The notes under the pieces: generated by a model
Told to the model about the DNA's origin: nothing
Database searches by the model: none
Seen by the model: the letters and a program-made list of their open reading frames with translations, nothing else
DNA from: Tridacna crocea
Lineage: Eukaryota; Mollusca; Bivalvia; Cardiida; Cardiidae
NCBI GenBank assembly: GCA_943736015.1
Contig: OX031064.1
Coordinates: forward strand, 34,771,361 to 34,835,360
Direction of reading: 5' to 3'
DNA length: 64,000 nucleotides
Made by a program: the position numbers and the translations under genes
Part shown: one piece after another, positions 42,443-52,909 of the stretch
Numbering within the stretch: position 1 is the first letter of the stretch
Layout of the letters: every line of letters begins with the position of its first letter

Positions 42443-43080
42443 CGATGCTTGCGATGCCCAAGAACAATGGGGTCATTCACGCGTGACTGCCCACGAACAA
42501 TGGGATAGTATTCTGGGGTATTATGGGGTAGTGGGGTATTATTCTGGAAAAATTGGGACGGGTATCGTAAGAAACAGTGACGTCATGTCCTGACGCATAC
42601 CAGAGAACAATAGACCGAGTGCCTGCGATGCCCCAAAACAATGGAACCATTCACGAATACCCACAAACAATAGGGTATTATTCCGGAGAACAATGACCAG
42701 AAATGCCAATCTTCGATGACGTTATACAACGGTGTCCGCGAGGTTGCGATGCCAGCTATGCCTGCGATGCCCAAAACAATGGTATTGTGCACGCACGACA
42801 GCCTAGAAACAGTAAAGTCATAAGACAAGACTGCCCGCTGTCCCGTGACCCATACGAGAAAACAAAAAAGATTATTATTTCGAGAACAATGGGGTAAGTA
42901 TCATATGTCTGCCCAGAAACAATGACGTCATACGGCAAGACTGCCAGCTGCCCCCGTGACTCCTACCAGAAAATAATAGGATAAAATCTGAGAATAATGG
43001 GGTAAGTATCGTATGTCTGCTTGCAGCCCCGTGACTCATACCACGGAACGATAGGATTATAATTCCGAGAACAATATGAT
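42443..43080. repeat. Degenerate tandem array, about 75-115-bp units
   Basis: Recurrent blocks AACAATGGGGTA, ACAATGACGTCAT or AGTGACGTCAT, GACTGCC and CCCCGTGACTC-AYACCA lie in the same order. Clear unit starts are near 42890 and 42998, with older units back to 42443. Interlocking frames on both strands are artefacts. Confidence 0.65.
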
Positions 43081-43089
43081 AGATATCAT

Positions 43090-43460
43090 TCACCTACATG
43101 TACCACACCTTAATAATGTCATACCACCGAAAAATGTGGACTGTAGGTTCGCTACCATAACGTCCGTGATACGAATTCAATCATGTAGAAAGCGACGTAA
43201 AACACCATTCAGTCATTTTCTCCTCGTGCCATATTGTTTTACAATTGAAAACACACGTGAATGACATAATCCCAAACGCATGGACAATGAGTTTTCGAAC
43301 AAACCCTGTAGGCTTGAGGTTGGTGACATGGAAATGAGTATTACACAATAGTCTCGGAGAATACAGTAAATCGGGTAGCAGCAGCACCCTTTTACGGAAT
43401 TAGACATGTATACACCTTTAGAAAATGTAAAGAAACCTAGTTCACGAAAAGTGGTAATCA
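43090..43460. other. Unassigned stretch
   Basis: Nothing recognised. Confidence 0.4.
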
Positions 43461-43462
43461 TG

Positions 43463-43806
43463 GTGCTTTCGCTAAAGTCCCCATATTTGGTGCTTTCGCT
43501 GCAGTTCGCATAAATTCATGGTACTGTCGCTGCAGTCCACGTATATGGTGCCTTCGATGCAGTTCGCGTTTATGGTGCCTTCGTTGCAGTTCGAGTTTAT
43601 GGTGCCTTCGATGCAGTCCGCGTTTATGGTGCTGTCGCTGCAGTCCGCGTTAACGGATGCTGTCGCTGCAGTTCGCGTTTATGGTGCCTTCGATGCAGTT
43701 CGCCTTTATGGTGTTGTCGCTGCAGTCCGCGTGAAAGGTGCTGTCGTTGCAGTCCGCTTTTATGGTGCTGTCGCTGCAGTTCGCGTTTATGGTGCCTTCA
43801 CTGCAG
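43463..43806. repeat. 27-bp minisatellite, about 12-13 units
   Basis: GGTGCCTTCGATGCAGTTCG-type units recur every 27 bp (43547, 43574, 43601). A one-base insertion near 43650 shifts the phase. In frame it encodes a 9-residue repeat such as VYGAVAAVR. The phase shift argues against selection for protein. Confidence 0.85.
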
Positions 43807-43809
43807 GGT

Positions 43810-45345
43810 AAAGGGTTTTGAATGGTTGGAGCATGAGGGTCCTCTATGATCTAAAGAGAAAAACGTTTGCACGTATGGTTACTGAGTAGGCCACGAAGTT
43901 CCATGGCTTATAGATTGACAAAGAAAATGGACAGAGATGAGCATTATGAGACGTCACATGTTACTTTATTTATATCAAATCTACTTTAAGATTTTTAGAC
44001 ATAGTAAATTGGATTGTATATTTAACATGGTTTAGAAAATAATGTGCCAGTTGTATGAGATATAGTTTCACAGTCGATTAAGATAAATAAAAGTCTCTCT
44101 TCTTTCAGAAAAGTGATTCAAGTTTTATCAGTTGGGATTCAGGCATTACCATAGATCGTTTGGGGATATTTTTGCCAACGATTGGTGAGATATTGTCATT
44201 TGATAAGAAGATCTTGATAGTCGTTGATTATTTTATTTCTTTTTCTAACAGATTTGTCTACTAAAATAGTTACTACAGAACCAAGTTCACCAGAGGCTGG
44301 CTCGACATTTTTTCTAGACTGATAAAAAGAACGTATCTCTTATACAAAGTCATATCAGGTCCTATATGTGTAAATGAAATCCACTTTTGTGCGTTATAAG
44401 CTTCTGATAAAATCTAACCTGTTTTCTATATTTCATAACCTATTATATTGTCATAGTTGGTGAAATCCAGTGTCCAGTCATTAAAAGGTGCCATAGGGTC
44501 AGTAAATTATTTCTGTTGACCTGTCTTCAAGCATCAGAAATGATTTGTTAGCCAAGATTTGTGTCCATCACGTATATCCTTGAACTCTAGCTGTGGAGGT
44601 CAATCCAGTTGTCGTCAATGGCGTCTATGACAAGTATAATCTTCATAGAAGATATGGGTAATCAGTTGGACAATTGATAACACCAAGTCTATAACCTTGT
44701 GCTACTGCTATCATTTACTGATTTAGCTGAGAGGGTGAAGTGCTACTGTTGATAGTACAGATCATGGTACACTACACAGAACGTGCAATGTGGTCTTCGA
44801 TCTACACTGCGAAAACGGAAAGGTTTTTCTCACTATCTTTCTCTTTTCTTCAGTTGCAATATGTAAGTTTTATTATATGCCCTAAAACTCTGTTTTATTT
44901 ATTGAAGAGTTTTAGGATTTGTATGTCGTCGATTTACTTCGAAAACCTCGCAACAACAGCTTGAAATAAGCTGTAGTTACGAGGTTTTTGAAATAAACCA
45001 ATGATTTATTTCGTTTTAAGTAACCTTTCTTTACAGATAAAGTGAAAGAACATAACTGAATCCCTAGCATTTAACGAGCAAACCTCTTATGCTTCACTGT
45101 ATTTGATGGTCAGGCGGTAAAACTGTAACAAATCAAAAGGTTTCATGAAAACTCCAACTGATTCTATTTTAAGAGTAAGAGATTGCTGTCTTATTGAGAA
45201 TGATTTATTAGGATTTAAAAACATATTTGATTTCAGCCTCGAGCACGCTGCGTTTTTATAGATGTTAATCCTTATCCTTCTAAATAACAAATAAGGAAAT
45301 TTTCAATTTGAGAGTAAAAGCCCAGATATTGCGATATCAAAATTG
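43810..45345. other. Unassigned stretch with one eroded H trace
   Basis: Mostly nothing recognised. 44745-44815 (ACACAGAACGTGCAATGTGG, CGATCTACACTGC) is a probable eroded H copy. A small dyad around 44940-44990 (CGAAAACCTCGCAACAACAG against CTGTAGTTACGAGGTTTTTG) is also present. Confidence 0.4.
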
Positions 45346-45349
45346 TGTT

Positions 45350-45475
45350 TCAGGGAATAATAACTCGGACAGAGTAGATCCGAGATAAGAATGCACGTTC
45401 TGCGAAGTCTGATCTTGATCTACGCTGTCCACAAAAGGTCAGGGAGTCGCGCTTAGCAACCTAAGGATTACAATA
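45350..45475. mobile_element. H element
   Basis: CTCGGACAGAGTAGATCC, ATGCACGTTCTGCGAAGTCT, GATCTTGATCTACGCTGTCC and the tail GGGAGTCGCGCTTAGCAACC. Confidence 0.75.
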
Positions 45476-45559
45476 CTCCAGTGACATGTTTCAGTGACCT
45501 TTGACCCGTAGCAGGAAAGTAAACACATTGAATGCTAGACACCAAACAATATTAAAGTT

Positions 45560-45834
45560 CCGGTGTAATGCAGAGAAATGACCCTCCCCTACAAAATGAC
45601 CCATGGCTCATTTCACTACGTAGAAGAATGACCCGGACTTTTATTCAACGTAGGGAGATGATTCTGGGGTCATTTCTCTATGTAGAATAAAGACTAGGGT
45701 CATCCCTCTACATAGTGAAATGACTTCTGGGGTCATTTCTCTACGTAGAATAATGACCCGGGTCATTCCTTTGTGTAGTGAAATGACCCATAGATCCTTT
45801 TGCAGGGAAGGGTCATTTCTCTGCATTACACCGG
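45560..45834. mobile_element. G element, longest copy
   Basis: CCGG-bounded, 275 bp, with the largest internal array of CTACGTAG(A/T)-type palindromic units among the four copies. Confidence 0.88.
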
Positions 45835-46149
45835 CTCTTTCGTCTCATTTCATTTCAGAATATCTGACTGGATAGATATATCATCAGATGCACTTTGTAA
45901 TCAGATTGGGATCTATATTGTTAGCAAAAGCAAGTATAGCTGCTCTACGCTTGTCTTCTCGTTTAGCATTGGGAATTTCACTCTATTTGAGCACTATAGG
46001 ACGTTTGGATTCTGTTCCAAACCATCTCTTACAACCCAGAAAGAGAAAAGTTTCAAAAAATATGCTGCTTCGAAGTGGAACAGATCATCCATCTTTTCAA
46101 ATACGGAATGCCGTTAGGGCCATCGCCAATGAATTTTGATGATTTTAAA

Positions 46150-46490
46150 CGCGGTGCTCTATAGTACGATAGTGATAACGCAAAATCATGAAACTACGAT
46201 GTTGAAAACGCGATAGTACGATGATGATAATGCGATATAATATTATGTTCTCATCATCGCACATTTGCTTTATCGCCATCGTACTATCGCGTTATCATCA
46301 TACTGCTATCGTGTTATCAGCATCGTACTATCGCGTTATCGTCATCATCATCCTACCGCGTTATCACTATCGCACTATCGAGCATCGCGTTTAAAGTCAA
46401 CAAATTCCTAGTCACTATCGTACTTTCGCGTTATCACCATCGTACTATCGCGTTATCGTCATCATACTATCGTGTTATCACTATTGAGCA
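46150..46490. repeat. L array: palindromic minisatellite
   Basis: Left of about 46255 the units read GATAACGCGATAGTACGATG in one direction. To the right they read CATCGTACTATCGCGTTATC, its reverse complement, several times, ending near CACTATTGAGCAATGCG. The array is therefore a tandem repeat folded on itself. Confidence 0.8.
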
Positions 46491-46496
46491 ATGCGT

Positions 46497-46831
46497 TTAA
46501 GGTAAGATCTGTGTAATGCACTTCTAAGGATAAATAAGGATTTATGCAGAAATAATATTTTTGCACATTTCTAACGGATTAGAAATTCCGTTTATGTCTA
46601 TCTTGAAATTATTTTTTTTATACTTTTGTTAGTTTTCTGAAAAAGGAGATAATTGTTATCTCTTTTTGAATTGAGAATATAGTGGTTTTAGATTTATAAA
46701 TGATAATTCAAAGAAGGAAAAAATGAATCGGTGAAAGTAATTCAATACTACTCATTTTTAATCATAGCTAATTTTGCAGGATGATATTTCAGGGGAATTA
46801 GCTGTTTTCTATTACACAAGTCTTACCTTAA
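46497..46831. mobile_element. F element, complete simple copy
   Basis: TTAAGGTAAGATCTGTGTAA (46497) to TTACACAAGTCTTACCTTAA (46831), 335 bp. It gives the family's terminal inverted repeat most clearly and directly abuts the L array. Confidence 0.9.
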
Positions 46832-46949
46832 AATCACTAAATTCATAGGCCATAGCCCTAAAAGTAGGTATTCCGTATTCGACTGGTGCAAAGTATAAAA
46901 ATATCCACAGTATATTAGCTAGAAAATGGTGAAAAAAGATTCTCAAGAA

Positions 46950-47160
46950 AATATGAGCCATGCTCTGTAAATGGAACGCTGAATGTACCTACAAAAAAGT
47001 ATCGATCCAGATCAGTCTGCGCAGTCCCAAACCTTTTTGCTATTGGTAAATTTTCTGCATGTCAAAGGATGAGTGTGCCTCATGATTCAGTCAGTTGTAA
47101 GACGAAATGAATTGTATAGAATACATAATTATGTGATGACTTACTTGGTAATATGAATCA
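46950..47160. mobile_element. I1 element, decayed
   Basis: GAGCCATGCTCTGTAAATGG, AAAAAAGTATCGATCCAGAT, CAGTCTGCGCAGTCC and a distal GTCAAAGGATGAGTG block. The right hairpin arm is absent after GCGCAGTCC. Confidence 0.65.
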
Positions 47161-47169
47161 TGAAGATGC

Positions 47170-47345
47170 CTTAACCCTAGGCTGATAAGCGCGACTCACA
47201 GACCTTTTGCGGACAGTGTAGATCAAGATCAGACTGCACAGAATGTGCAGTCTGATCTTGGATCTTCACTGTCCGATATGGCTCCTTTTCCCCTCTTCCT
47301 GTAATGTTCCTGTTTGCAACTTTAATTGCAAAATTCATCTTGGTT
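47170..47345. mobile_element. H element, reverse orientation, well preserved
   Basis: TTAACCCTAGGCTGATAAGC, CGACTCACAGACCTTTTGCG, then a strong palindrome (GATCAAGATCAGACTGCACA / TGTGCAGTCTGATCTTGGATC) and TGTCCGATATGGCTCC. Confidence 0.85.
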
Positions 47346-47816
47346 TTTTTTTCTTCATCTCGTAGATACAATAAATAGAGTTCCAGCTGCGATTTCTCCC
47401 GGAGTCTCCATCGACTGTAATTCACAGTATACACTGTAAACAGACAATCAGCATGTCTTGCACTGCGTGAAATTATTATTTTCCTTTTCTCAGGACACCA
47501 CGTTTCTATTCTGTCGAGGCATTCTGGGACTTGGGTTTATTTGGCATTATTAGTTTATTACATAGGACAGCGGTCATTCATTGTGCCATAAATGCAAAAT
47601 TGTTGTCTGGTGGAGTTGCACTATCGATCGTCGTGTTTTTTTTTTCTGAATCTAGCGAATTGAAAAAAAGGGAGCACATCCCACCATTCTTTGTGCAATT
47701 ATATCTAGTTTTCTAGGTCTAGAACTAGCTCTAGACATTTATGTAACATTTTTGCACTCATTTGCAAACTTATTTATTCATCCTACGTCCTTTTGTGTTG
47801 CATGCGTTTTCATAAT
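47346..47816. other. Unassigned stretch
   Basis: GGACACCACGTTTC at about 47493 faintly recalls M. Otherwise nothing recognised. Confidence 0.35.
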
Positions 47817-47950
47817 TGGCTTGCAACGCGCTAAAAAGGGCATTGGGACAGAAAATTGCATAAAGATGGACTGTCGTTTCGGATTAGCCTGGGCAGACTG
47901 GGCGGCACTTTACGCAAAGGTCCGAATGCCCCTTTTAACGAGTTACATGT
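47817..47950. mobile_element. I2 element, internally deleted
   Basis: TGGCTTGCAACGCGCTAAAA and CCCCTTTTAACGAGTTACATG ends. Only one eroded hairpin (AGCCTGGGCAGACTGGGCGG) remains. Confidence 0.7.
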
Positions 47951-48701
47951 CATATATCCTCTTGCATTTATTTTTATTATTGCATAAAACGTGCCTTTTC
48001 GGGCCGTATTAACGGGTAAAAATCGGGCGTTAACGTGAGAAATGTGTATTAATCAGTAAATTCACGCGCCGTTAACGCCCGGCTTGGTACTATCAATATC
48101 CTCGATTCGGGCCTACCTTTTAAACAACCTTTGTCCTTGTCAGGTTTTTCTCTAGACTCCGACCATCAAACTGAATCATGACGAAAAATGATCTTTTGAC
48201 ATGCTGGAAATTGACCAATGGCAAAGATTTTGACCCATGTCAGTCTGCATGGACTGTGCCAAGGATTTGTGTTCCCAACAGCTTTTTCATAAACTTACTA
48301 AGTCTTGCAAATGCTTCTTGCATAAATCCATTCTCACTTATTTTATTTCATATTTAATTTACCAATGGTTATGTTTGTCCTATTCTCTACAAGGCAAGCA
48401 ATGTAATACCCGTTCTATTATCCATACTGCATTCCTTTTATGCACTGTTTTGTTTTATTCCAAATCATATTGCTATTTTCGTGTACACAATCCTTAGCTC
48501 TTTTTCTTTTATCACATTCTTTTGCATAAGGCATAATTCTATTTTCTTGCATTTACTAGATATTTCATATCTCTGATCCCATGCTGTCATCTCTGATCCC
48601 AGTTGAATCATTATTTCCTGCAGTAAACTAGAAGCCAAGTATTTCCATTCTTGTCTTTTACATGTCATATCTTCTTTCGCTTACTGTCTATATATAATTA
48701 G
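47951..48701. other. Unassigned stretch
   Basis: A small dyad occurs near 48000-48085 (GGGCGTTAACG with CGTTAACGCCCGG). No other recognised feature. Confidence 0.4.
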
Positions 48702-49165
48702 CCATGCTCTGTCAAAAGGGTGTTATGGGAGACCACTCTTTTATTCATGGCTTCATCCTCTTTTGAATACAATACCTAAGAACGGCGTAAGGTAGAATTT
48801 TCTTTAACTCAGTGGTTATGGTGTTGACCTTTCGTCCGGGTATTCTAGGTTCGAATTCTGCCCGGTCCTTGTATTTCTGCTCTATATTTGTTCATTTTTT
48901 CTTCGTTCTTAAGAAGGAGCATTAATATCTTCTTCAAAATGTATCACCCTACGTCAGCCTGCGCAGTCCGTCTAGGCTGATCAGGGTCGGTAACTTTTGC
49001 TATTGGTTAATTTCTTCTATGTCAAAGAACTAGTGTACATGTTGCTAATAATTCGGTCGGTTGTTTGATAAAATGGTTTTATGTATCCATAATAAGGTGA
49101 TGTCTTGCTTGGCACAAAACGTTACGGAGATGTGTAAAACCCCTTTCACAAAAACATGGCTTATA
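48702..49165. mobile_element. I1 element with inserted tRNA-like sequence
   Basis: I1 begins GCCATGCTCTGTCAAAAGGG. After about 225 bp of other sequence it resumes CAGCCTGCGCAGTCCGTCTA, GTCAAAGAACTAGTG and ends near CCCTTTCACAAAAACATGGC. Confidence 0.65.
48805..48870 (+). repeat. tRNA-like promoter head (SINE fragment)
   Basis: AACTCAGTGGTTATGG resembles box A and AGGTTCGAATTC is a good box B. The 3' strand CCCGGTCC has no matching 5' acceptor strand, so a functional tRNA gene is unlikely. Confidence 0.45.
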
Positions 49166-49179
49166 TATTTTCCTTTTAA

Positions 49180-49186
<7 letters not shown>

Positions 49187-49212
<26 letters not shown>

Positions 49213-49232
49213 ATTTCTCTCTCCTCTCTCTT
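49187..49232. repeat. (CT)n microsatellite
   Basis: Pure CT to about 49212, then interrupted. It lies in the spacer between an I1 and an A3 element. Confidence 0.95.
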
Positions 49233-49256
49233 CTATTCGCATCCCGTTTGATTTCA

Positions 49257-49487
49257 TTAACCCTTTACTCCATAGATACTCATTTTGACGTATTAACAAT
49301 AGACAGCTTTTTGAAAACAATGTGGGAAAAGGAGAAATTGCTCGTCAAGAGCAATTTCTCCTTTTCCCACAATGTTTTCCACTCAATCAGATATTTGTAT
49401 CCTCATTTGTTCATATTTTTGACATCATCTCTTTATTTGCTGCTGAAATGGAAGAGCCTCAAATTGGCATATCGGGTAAAGGGTTAA
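49257..49487. mobile_element. A3 element with A2-type stem
   Basis: TTAA at 49257-49260 and 49484-49487. The ends are A3 (TTTACTCCATAGATACTCAT), but the stem is GTGGGAAAAGGAGAAATTGC with its complement, as in A2. The centre is CTCGTCAAGAG. End types and stem types can therefore be mixed. Confidence 0.9.
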
Positions 49488-49984
49488 TTTATTCAACATA
49501 CACGAAGCAATAATTTCTTCACCATAGAAAGAGCCACTCTGGTAGTTGACAGAACTCTCGGTCCTTTGATTTCAATTCGGCTCTAAATATCTAAATATCT
49601 AAGTAACCGAATGTAGGAAACAGATCTTCCCAATCTGAACTGGCCGAATAGGAGATAAGAAATTAAAAGACGGTTTCTATGCGATTTTTTCACCGATTTG
49701 TTGGAGGAAGACAAATTGTCAGTATCTTCCCCGTGAATTCCTCACTCCCGAGGGACAATTCTGTTTTTTTCCCACTTCCCGTTTTCCCAAGTTGCCGAGA
49801 ATCATTTTGATTTTTTCTCATAAGATTTTTTTTTCTTTTTAGACCAAACATATTCACACATTCGTCGAAAGAACAACTTTTTTCTCCCACATAATTTTGT
49901 CTATCTTTTACCTAATAATCACAAGTTTTAACGACCCTACAGAAGAAGGTTTTCAACTCCCTATCCTGCTAAATATGTGTAACC
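49488..49984. other. Unassigned stretch
   Basis: Nothing recognised. Confidence 0.4.
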
Positions 49985-50100
49985 TGCATGAAACTTTCGA
50001 GCTGATAGTAATAAATCCAAATTTGCTATTCTAACGGTAGTTTTGGGGGAAAGATAGCTCCTGATCGGACAGTGTAGATCCAAGATCAGACTCCATCTTC
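49985..50100. mobile_element. H element, left half only
   Basis: TGAAACTTTCGAGCTGATAG, TTTGCTATTCTAACGG, CGGACAGTGTAGATCCAAGA and TCAGACTCC; it stops just before the hairpin centre. Confidence 0.8.
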
Positions 50101-50197
50101 ACAAATTATAGATCAGAAGAGGCAAAACCATCTATAGATGCACGTTCTGTAATATTTTTAAATCCCATTCACTTAGAACTATAAAATATGGACAAAG

Positions 50198-50217
50198 TGA
50201 CGTCAAAAGTGACGTCA
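50198..50217. promoter_or_regulatory. Two CRE-like palindromes
   Basis: TGACGTCA at 50198-50205 and again at 50210-50217. No gene is seen nearby, so a role is unproven. Confidence 0.35.
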
Positions 50218-50247
50218 AACAATTGTGATATCAAACGTATATAAGAT

Positions 50248-50697
50248 ATAGAGGATATTTGTTTTTTTCGGTGAAAGATCGAAATTTATTTCATCGAGTG
50301 GACACTATCGGTAATATTTTCACTCGTGGCTGCGTCACTCGTGAAAATATTACAGATGGTGTCCACTCGATGGAATAAATTTCGATCTTTCACCGAAAAA
50401 AACAAATATTCTATTTATTGTATGCTTTTAACGCTTTCTGGGAGGAACTTTATCTAAATTTAGTACAGTTCTTTTTCCTTATTCCCCGTGGCGTACCCCT
50501 CCCGCATAGCAACGTTACGTCAAGCGCGAGAAATGTAAGGTATATGACGTCATATTTCCCATCTGGTTGTTAGGCACGCGCAATTTATCTAGGCAACAAG
50601 AACGTGAAAATCGGTATTTTTACGGGTGGTACCAATGTAAGATCGAAAAATATTTTCACTGCCGTTTCTCGATATCCTACCGGAAAGCATGAAATAA
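50248..50697. mobile_element. K element, full copy
   Basis: Matches 2158-2622 along its length. The palindrome is centred near 50331 (GTGGCTGCGTCAC). It has its own TGACGTCA at 50545-50552, conserved with the first copy. Confidence 0.85.
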
Positions 50698-50832
50698 AAG
50701 AAAATTGGTAATGGGTAATCTATTACTCTGGAAACAAAAAGAGGTTAGTATGTCATAAAAGACGATAATACACTGCAACTCTGTATACTTTGATCTTGCT
50801 CTGTTTTTGTCAAAGTCCTGTTTATCTTTTGA

Positions 50833-51062
50833 TCACTCTTTACCAGACGACAAAATGTTAGATGCCACCAAGTTAAAAGCACTTGCAGACGACATATTAA
50901 CTATGACCTAATTGATATGGATCTTTCTCTTTTTGTTTCCCTCACTGTTTTTTATTGCCTTTTATTGATAAATTCCATGATTTGAGCCACTCCTATTTTG
51001 TCGTCTAAGAATATATCAAAGTTGAACAAGTCTAAAGTTTTTTCGTCTGGGACAGAGTCAAC
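50833..51062. mobile_element. A-family copy, hairpin destroyed
   Basis: CTCTTTACCAGACGACAAAA at one end and AAGTCTAAAGTTTTTTCGTC at the other are both the non-hairpin A end. The middle is AT-rich without a stem. Possibly two A left ends joined. Confidence 0.55.
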
Positions 51063-51154
51063 CCTTTTGGCGCCCAATATTATAAACTCGACCTCTTCCG
51101 ACCGCTGAAAGTACATTTTTTTTCTACAACTCCGCCTTTCTTCTTGATTCACCA

Positions 51155-51262
51155 AGCGGAAGGCATGGATCCAAGATCAGACTGCACGTTCTGTGCAGTC
51201 TGATCTTGATCTATGACTTCCGCAAAGGATCCCTGTATCTCCCATGACACTGAAAGGGGTAA
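51155..51262. mobile_element. H element variant
   Basis: A perfect core AGATCAGACTGCACGTTCTG / CAGTCTGATCTTGATC. The outer stem is different but still paired: CGGAAGGCATGGATC with GATCTATGACTTCCG. The tail ends GAAAGGGGTAATTA. Confidence 0.8.
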
Positions 51263-51399
51263 TTAGATAATACATTTTCAACTCACTGATGTTTGATGGA
51301 ACATTTCTCAGGGAGGGGATGCAATAACACCTGTACACCGGAAATTGGTATCGAGTTTTCAATTATTATACCGTTAAAAACTTTTAGCAACTCGATACC

Positions 51400-51900
51400 G
51401 AAAAAAATACCTAGTTTTACAACGACCCTGAGAGAGAAAGACAACTTTTGAAAACTTTGTGGAGAAAATACTGGTCAAAATGTTATCTGCTTTTTCAAAG
51501 CGACATCCCACAATTCTATGCAGATTTAACCTTTTATCCCACAATCCCGAGTTTAAATGACCCTTTCCAAAATAGCCGTAACAATGTGGGAAAAGGAGAA
51601 AGAAAAAAATGCTGATTATTACAGCATTTTAAATCTTTTCCAAAAATGTTTTCTATCCTATCAAAGATAAACTCAACATTTTAGCGATGTTCAATTGTCG
51701 TCTGTATATATATATACGTTGAGTTAGGACTAGACCAGATATTTTGTTGAATAGTAAGGAGTTGTACTGTCATCTGCCAATACTTTCAATTTGGAAACTT
51801 TTCTCGTTTGTTTACTCTTTACCACACGACAACACTTTAGATTTGTCCAAATTGAAGACATTTGCAGACGACAAATTAAACATAACTAAGTACCCCTTAA
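51400..51900. mobile_element. Cluster of decayed A fragments
   Basis: At least three: 51415-51520 (CGACCCTGAGAGAGAAAGAC, truncated stem), 51526-51765 (TTAA, eroded hairpin GTGGGAAAAGGAG...GATTATTACAGC, TATA microsatellite), and 51810-51895 (CTCTTTACCACACGACAACA, left end only). Confidence 0.55.
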
Positions 51901-52040
51901 TTAACCTGCTGAAAAGTGAGACGAAACTTAAGGCCGATTGTAAATCCAAAGAATATCATAAATCTTACAGTGAAAGTTTTATTAGTTGCACTCGGCAGCC
52001 ATGAGTTTAACGGATGATTTTTCTTTACTAAGATATGGCC

Positions 52041-52268
52041 TTAACCCGTTACCACAAAATCCCTACTTTTGACGCCCCTGAGAAAAAAGCCTTTAGAAAA
52101 CATTGTGAGAAAAGGAGAAAATGCTGGTAACCAGCATTTTCTCCTCTTCCCACAATGTTTTCTACCCTTCACAAAACAAATTTCAACTTTTAAGTCACTT
52201 TGATTTTGTCGTCTGCAAATGCTTTCAATTTGGACCAGTCTGAAATATTGTCGTTTGGTAATGGGTTA
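52041..52268. mobile_element. A1 element
   Basis: TTAA at 52041-52044 and 52265-52268. One stem mismatch (GTGAGAAAAGG). Confidence 0.92.
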
Positions 52269-52269
52269 A

Positions 52270-52444
52270 ACACGCGAATAGGAAATTCGGACGTTTCCTT
52301 AAAGTGTAGTTTAGGATCAGCCTGTGCAGTTAGCTTTTCGATTACATTAGATTTTGTCCCACAGTAGACTTGTACAAAATATAAAATTAAAAAAGAAAAC
52401 GGCACTATATACACAAATGTCAGAATGTTTGCGTGTTTTAGGCC
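52270..52444. mobile_element. I2 element, decayed
   Basis: AAATTCGGACGTTTCCTTAA, AGGATCAGCCTGTGCAGTTA, GATTACATTAGATTTTGTCC and a right end GTGTTTTAGGCCAT. Confidence 0.65.
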
Positions 52445-52450
52445 ATATGA

Positions 52451-52901
52451 CACGGCGGGGAATCACGTGACACAACAACAACAACAATGACCGTTATTTG
52501 AAAAAAATCCCCAACTTCAGGTAAGAAAATCTTCAATAATTCCGTTAATACATGACCGATTGGAATTTGGTTTGAAGCAGAGAAGGCGGAAGGACTCCGG
52601 GGATGTGCTTGGTGTGTTAGATTTTTTAAACAACACCTGATAAAAAAGTTATTGACGAGCAAACAAATTATCCAGGGAAAAAAATTTGTTTGCTCGTCAA
52701 TAACGTTCTTATCAGGTGTTGTTTAAAAAATCTAACACATCAAGCAAATCCCTGGAGTCCTTCCGCCTTCTCTGCTTCAAACCAAATTCAAATCGGTCAT
52801 GTATTAACGGAATTATTGAAGATTTTCTTACCTGAAGTCGGGGTATTTTTTCAAATAACGGTCATTGTTGTTGTTGTTGTGTCACGTGATTCCCCGCCGT
52901 G
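52451..52901. mobile_element. Fold-back element with about 220-bp arms
   Basis: CACGGCGGGGAATCACGTGA at 52451 is mirrored by TCACGTGATTCCCCGCCGTG ending at 52901. The arms run to a 13-base loop at 52670-52682 with only scattered differences. A perfect 6-bp direct repeat ATATGA flanks it (52445-52450 and 52902-52907). The CAC terminus recalls the CACTA/Chapaev group, but the arms are far longer than usual. Each arm carries an open frame read outward from the loop (about 70-74 codons, IRCCLKNLTHQA and PSAFSASNQI in both) and a splice-donor-like CAGGTAAG. I do not recognise the peptide. Confidence 0.85.
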
Positions 52902-52909
52902 ATATGAGG

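Noticed and set aside
48805-48870. Functional tRNA gene
   Set aside because: Box A and box B are plausible, but the acceptor strands do not pair and the anticodon arm is poor; better read as a SINE head.
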